A stretch of DNA of 64,000 bases, from the NCBI RefSeq assembly GCF_001632365.1, contig NW_024468513.1, forward strand, positions 987,167-1,051,166, given 5' to 3'. The notes under the pieces are model-generated. The model did not search any database. It was given only the letters and a program-made list of their open reading frames with translations, and was not told the origin of the DNA. This DNA is from Laetiporus sulphureus 93-53. Lineage: Eukaryota > Basidiomycota > Agaricomycetes > Polyporales > Laetiporaceae. Shown here in pieces: positions 59,701-64,000 of this stretch. Both the position numbers and the translations under genes were made by a program. Each line of letters opens with the position of its first letter. The stretch's first letter is position 1.

Positions 59701-62700
59701 GAAGAGTCCCAGCTATTGGCTCTCGTCGACGTAACTGACTCTGGTGAGGCTGAATCAATGTCAATAATACTCATGGCGGCTGCTCATGATCATGCATACA
59801 GCGGAAGAAGTGACCCGTGCCAACCTACGGCTGCGACAACTCATCACTCTTCATATCAGAACGTCTCTTCTCTCCGACATCTATGCTACAGCAGGTTATT
59901 CGCATGGCAGGGCAGCAAGCGCCCTCCTGCAATCGCTTACGGGGCCATCGGCACGTGATATTCTCTCTCAGCTGGGCACCCTGCACAGAGCGTGCATTTG
60001 GGAGAACGTGGTTTTCAAGGCTGCTTTGATTTCACAAGGCCTGGACAGCGCTCCCAGCAGTGAAATCACCGTGTCTGGATCACAGACGCCGATTTCAGAG
60101 ATCCCGACAGCACCCTCGACATTACGTCAATTGGAACGCACGACTATCACTGGCGGTGCTAGCAACGGGGTGCAAGGAGCAACATCGACGGCAGCTCCTG
60201 GGAGGCCAGAGCCCGTGAAGGTGGAGGGGTCGAGGCAACAAAATGCGCAGGCACTGAAGCATGTCGCTAGCCAGATTCCAAGTGCCTTGGCACCTTTTTT
60301 CCAAGGTAATTACACCCTACAACTTGCCAGTCAGAAAAGATGACTAAAGTCTTCGACTCTATAGCCGTAGTGAGGCTTTTCCAGACGCGACGTACCGCCG
60401 ACAATGTCCAGAAACAGAAGATCCAGGAAACCGCCGCGATACTCGCTGATATCCTGGTGAGTCACCTCGAGCAGAAGCCATTCGGTGAGCGCTATCGCGT
60501 GTCATTTGTTGTGCATGTTTTTGATTGAAAAATGGCGAATCAGTGGACAAGTTATCTCTGCTTGCGTATTATACGGTTATGCTGGGCCTTGCCACTATCC
60601 TCCTAGTTGACGGTATGTGCCTTTGAAAAATTCGGAGTGTATTCAAGACTAATGTGCGGTTGACGCAACAGAGCGAACTACTCAAAAGACGTTATATACC
60701 GTGCTTCTTGCTTCATTCAGTCAAAGAGGAGGCATTGATGCGATACTCGGACTGTGCCGCGCGTTCGTCATCACGATCCAGACAGTCACGCAAGTCGCTC
60801 CTGAGGAGCGCTCGGACGCGGCAAAACAAGAGTTGGTGCACGCCTATGGCGGCTTGAAGGTCGCACTGCACCTCCTCCATCCCATCATCTCTGCAAAACC
60901 TCTGTTTGAGTCGGCACAGACCTCTCTCCTGCTGCTGTCCGAGAAGAAGGAGAACGATCCGGACTACTTCGAGCCTCATAACTTCCTGGTGAGGATGAGG
61001 GCATCAGTAATTCCGCTTTTGTGCGAGCTGTGGGAAGCTTCTTGGCTTGCTTCTGCCCCTCTCGGTGTCAGCAAGTCCGTCGTGCATATCGTCATGGAGA
61101 TGCTCAACGCGGAGGGAGAGGAGAGCAAGGAACCCAATGTTGGTCCGTCGACACTGATGAGCGGCGGATTCACTATTGCTCGAGCGGCAGGACCCGATGA
61201 AACTCGAATACGTCAGTTGGTCGAGATGGGCTTCCCTAGGTCGGCGGCTGAGAGAGCTCTGACTCGGACGAGGAACAATCTTACTGCGGCTACCGATCTC
61301 CTCCTAGCAGCACCGTTCCCGTATCCCCCTGATCCAGAGCCCAATGCGCCAGCTGCAGCTCCTGAGCCACCCACAGATGATCAGGTGATGGCTGTCGAGG
61401 AACCCCAAGCTGCCGATACTGGGTCAAATGCAGAGCCTTCCGCGCCAGCTGTCGAGGCAGATATTGATAGCTCGTTATCCGAGGTTGTCGACGCTCCCAT
61501 CAAAACTGCTGAAGAATGGCTTAATGAACTCAATGTAGCTCGAGAATCCTTGAAGAAGGGGCTTGGTAAACATGCGTTAAGGCTCGTCGACGAGCATTCT
61601 TCCCTCGTCTTTGATGTGCAGAAGGTGTTCGTGGGGTCACCGAACGAGTACCGAGAACAAGCTGTCAATGACCTCATAGCTGACATTAAAGCATTCTCTC
61701 CTTCTGCGTATGACATCCACGAACAGCCGATGGCCGCAAGATGTCGTCTCCTCGCCCTCGTCCTGCATGATCCCTCATCAAGTCTGTCACAATCACTGGA
61801 AAAAGACGTCAATCAATTGATGGACATCCTGCTCGCGCTGCTACTCTCCAATCCAACCAATGCAGAGAGCGGTCATCCAGCCCTTCCCAAGTGGCTGGCA
61901 GCTTATTTGCTTATCATGGAATCTTTGTTACTTATGGGCGAGGAGCCTCGCAGTATTCAATTGCCGAAGGAGGACGATCCCATCAATCAAGAGCCGCTCA
62001 CTGTTGGTCGACATTATCCAGAGGCACGGACTCTCTTGTTTGACTTCTGTCTACGACTCCTCGCCATTCCTAGCTTACCCAAAGATGAATTGCTCTCAGT
62101 TCTCAGGCTGTTCGTTCTCTTGACGCAGGAACATCGCATGGCAGAGGAATTTATGCGGCGAGATGGGATCACGATGTTATTCCAGTACATGAAGGTCTCC
62201 GCAAGCACATCCAGTGCGACGGGTATCCAATCCCATATCGCGATGATACTACGCCATATTGCCGAGGACGCGTCTACGCTGCAAAACATCATGCGACAGG
62301 AAGTCAGGCGGTTCTTCTCGCATCCTCGCAATCACTCGGTCGAGGTGGGAAGTTATGTGATAGGCTGCAATGCTTTAGCACTCCGCGATCCTGCTTCGTT
62401 CGTTCAGGTCACTCAGGAAATATGCCAGCTCTCCCGTCCATTCTCTGGTATGAAGAGCGTCAGTCTCAAAGAGGAGGCGAAGACACGAAATGGTGGCTCC
62501 ACGGCTCGCACAGACAGCAAAGGCTCAGAAATGCAAGTCGACGAGTCCGTTTCCCACAATACTCGCGCACCGTCGGAGCCTTTGGAGACACTCGTACACT
62601 TCCTAATCGGGGAGCTGATCAAATCTGTCAAGGATGAGCAGGCGGGAGAGACATCAGGTGGGGAGCAATCCGAGCCCCGTACAACGGAGGGCGCGGGAGC

Positions 62701-64000
62701 GGCCAGCAGCTCTTCTCCAATGGCCTCCAGCATTGAAGTGGACCAATCAGAGCGACAGCGGCCTGATGATCGTGAAGACTATGTCTATTCCTGCTTCCTG
62801 ATGCAATGCCTTACTGAGTTGCTGTTTTCTTATGATTCTTGCAAGTTGGCATTCTTGTCCTATTCGCCAAAGAAACGCGCCCAAATCTCTGCGAAGGAGA
62901 ATGGTCTTAGGCATAAACCTGCTGCCATTCACTTCCTGCTAACAGAGGTCATGTCTTTTGGCACGATCAATCCGCAGCCTCCGGCCGACGCTAGAAAGAG
63001 GATAATGCTCTGCAATTGGGCTATGTCTGTGATTGTTGCTCTCTGTGTCGATATCTCCTCAACGCAAGATTTCAAGGATGTTCCTTCCGACTTGGTTTCT
63101 GTGCGCAAGTTCGTCCTTGAAGCCATCAGCCGCACGATCAAGGACGTTCCGTCATCGGAGAACCCAGAAACACGATACAGCCGCCTTCTTGCTCTCGCCG
63201 ATCTATGCTATCGGCTGCTGACAGTGCGCTTCAACACAAACCCTCGGAAAGCGAACGAAGAGATTCCCACACATATCGCTAAGATCATGCTGGAGAAAAA
63301 CTTTGTCGCCACACTCACAAATGCCCTTGCTGAGGTGGATTTGAATTATCCAAACATCCGAGGCGTTGTCACGGCGATTTTGCGCCCTATTGAGTACCTG
63401 TAAGTCCGCTCACGCCAATCAGATCCTGTATTAACATACATTGCTTCTCAGGTCAAAGATCGCAATCAAGATGAGCCGTGTTTCGGAGAAAACGAAGGAC
63501 ATTTTGGATGAAAAGATGAACGACATAGAATCTGTCATATCCGAGGAAGAGGAGGAGGAAGAGGAGGAGGAAGAGACGAGCGAGCATGGGGGCGAAGAGA
63601 CTCCCGACCTGTACCGCAATTCTGCACTTGGCTTGTAAGTGGTGATATGCCTCAGCAGAGTCTTCCTCTCACCGAGATGCTTTGGGTATTCTAGATTTGG
63701 CGGCGTGCGTTCCTTCACTGTTTGACCAAAGTTGCCTTTACTGACGCATCATGTAAACAGGAGATGGAAGACGTGAATTACGGGCCAGAGGGAGTGATGG
63801 ACGAAGACGTTGATGAAGATGAGAACGATGTAGAGATGGATTTCGGCGATGAAACGGGAAGTGAGGATACTTCAGCCACGGAAGAAGATATCGAGAATGA
63901 TCTGGATGATGATCTCGAGAATGAAAGCGGCGAATCTGAGGAAGGGTGGCAAGATGAAGAAGGAGAGGAAAGCGAGGATCTCGTAGAGAACAACGAAGGC
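56704..64000 (+). CDS. TOM1: Giant HECT E3 ubiquitin ligase TOM1/HUWE1, 5' part (truncated by window end)
   Basis: ATG at 56704 (MRIVLKSKKVIPP), intron, then QVSQLINKLLDTPDDDVHEV and LSQIDYWKWPRSDLNAWTKV. The armadillo-like DUF908 (about 56900-58300) and DUF913 (58360-60900) follow with many short introns. One very long exon (60690-63400) holds a UBA domain (IRQLVEMGFPRSAAERALTR, then TRNNLTAATDLLLAAPF, about 61210-61320) and helical repeats. At the right edge the acidic stretch of Glu/Asp (63540-63600 and 63775-64000) matches the family's acidic region. The HECT catalytic domain must lie beyond 64000. TOM1/HUWE1 ubiquitylates excess histones, unassembled ribosomal proteins and other substrates in nucleus and cytosol. 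Confidence 0.94.

Noticed and set aside
63540..63605. GAG/GAA repeat as an independent microsatellite
   Set aside because: It encodes the conserved acidic region of TOM1 and is under coding constraint.

Overview
The window reads as nuclear DNA of a filamentous basidiomycete, most likely an agaricomycete. It is gene dense on both strands. Nearly every gene is cut by short introns (about 50-80 nt, GT..AG), and several proteins belong to families that I associate with mushroom-forming fungi. I cannot name the species. Gene models below were assembled by hand from the six reading frames by matching exons to remembered protein families, so gene boundaries are firmer than individual splice sites.

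Layout, left to right. 0.7-2.3 kb: conserved basidiomycete protein of unknown role. 2.3-4.9 kb: no supported gene. 4.9-7.5 kb: a GRF zinc-finger protein (-) divergent from a proteasome assembly chaperone 4-like protein (+). 7.8-11.9 kb: YAK1/DYRK kinase. 12.2-13.3 kb (-): PHOSPHO-type HAD phosphatase, divergent from TFIIH subunit TFB1 (13.5-15.9 kb). 16.6-18.4 kb: DUF4436 membrane protein. 19.0-22.1 kb (-): Golgi coiled-coil protein CASP/COY1, divergent from mitochondrial ribosomal protein uS9m (22.4-23.6 kb). 24.6-27.9 kb (-): histone H2B E3 ligase BRE1, divergent from DASH kinetochore subunit DUO1 (28.1-29.2 kb). 30.1-31.4 kb: Cys-rich single-pass membrane protein. 31.8-32.9 kb: acidic/Pro-rich unknown. 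33.4-35.1 kb (-): TFIIH subunit SSL1. 35.4-38.2 kb (-): two tandem zinc alcohol dehydrogenases, followed by a cytochrome P450 (38.7-40.9 kb, +). 41.1-42.0 kb (-): F-box-like protein with unresolved 5' end. 43.0-44.9 kb (-): bleomycin hydrolase. 45.7-48.5 kb: TBC RabGAP. 52.9-55.4 kb: mitochondrial ABC1/UbiB-type kinase. 55.6-56.3 kb (-): coactivator PC4/SUB1, divergent from the 5' half of the giant HECT ligase TOM1/HUWE1, which runs off the right edge.

Most of this is housekeeping: transcription (two TFIIH subunits, PC4, BRE1), Golgi/Rab traffic, kinetochore, mitochondria and ubiquitin. The exceptions are the ADH-ADH-P450 block, which looks catabolic or specialised, and the 48.6-52.7 kb segment. 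That segment is bounded by two diverged direct copies of a roughly 0.6-0.7 kb non-coding repeat. It holds two genes I do not recognise, and one of them carries a lone in-frame TGA in an otherwise open 258-codon frame. I found no clear new multi-gene system; this repeat-bounded island is the best place to look.
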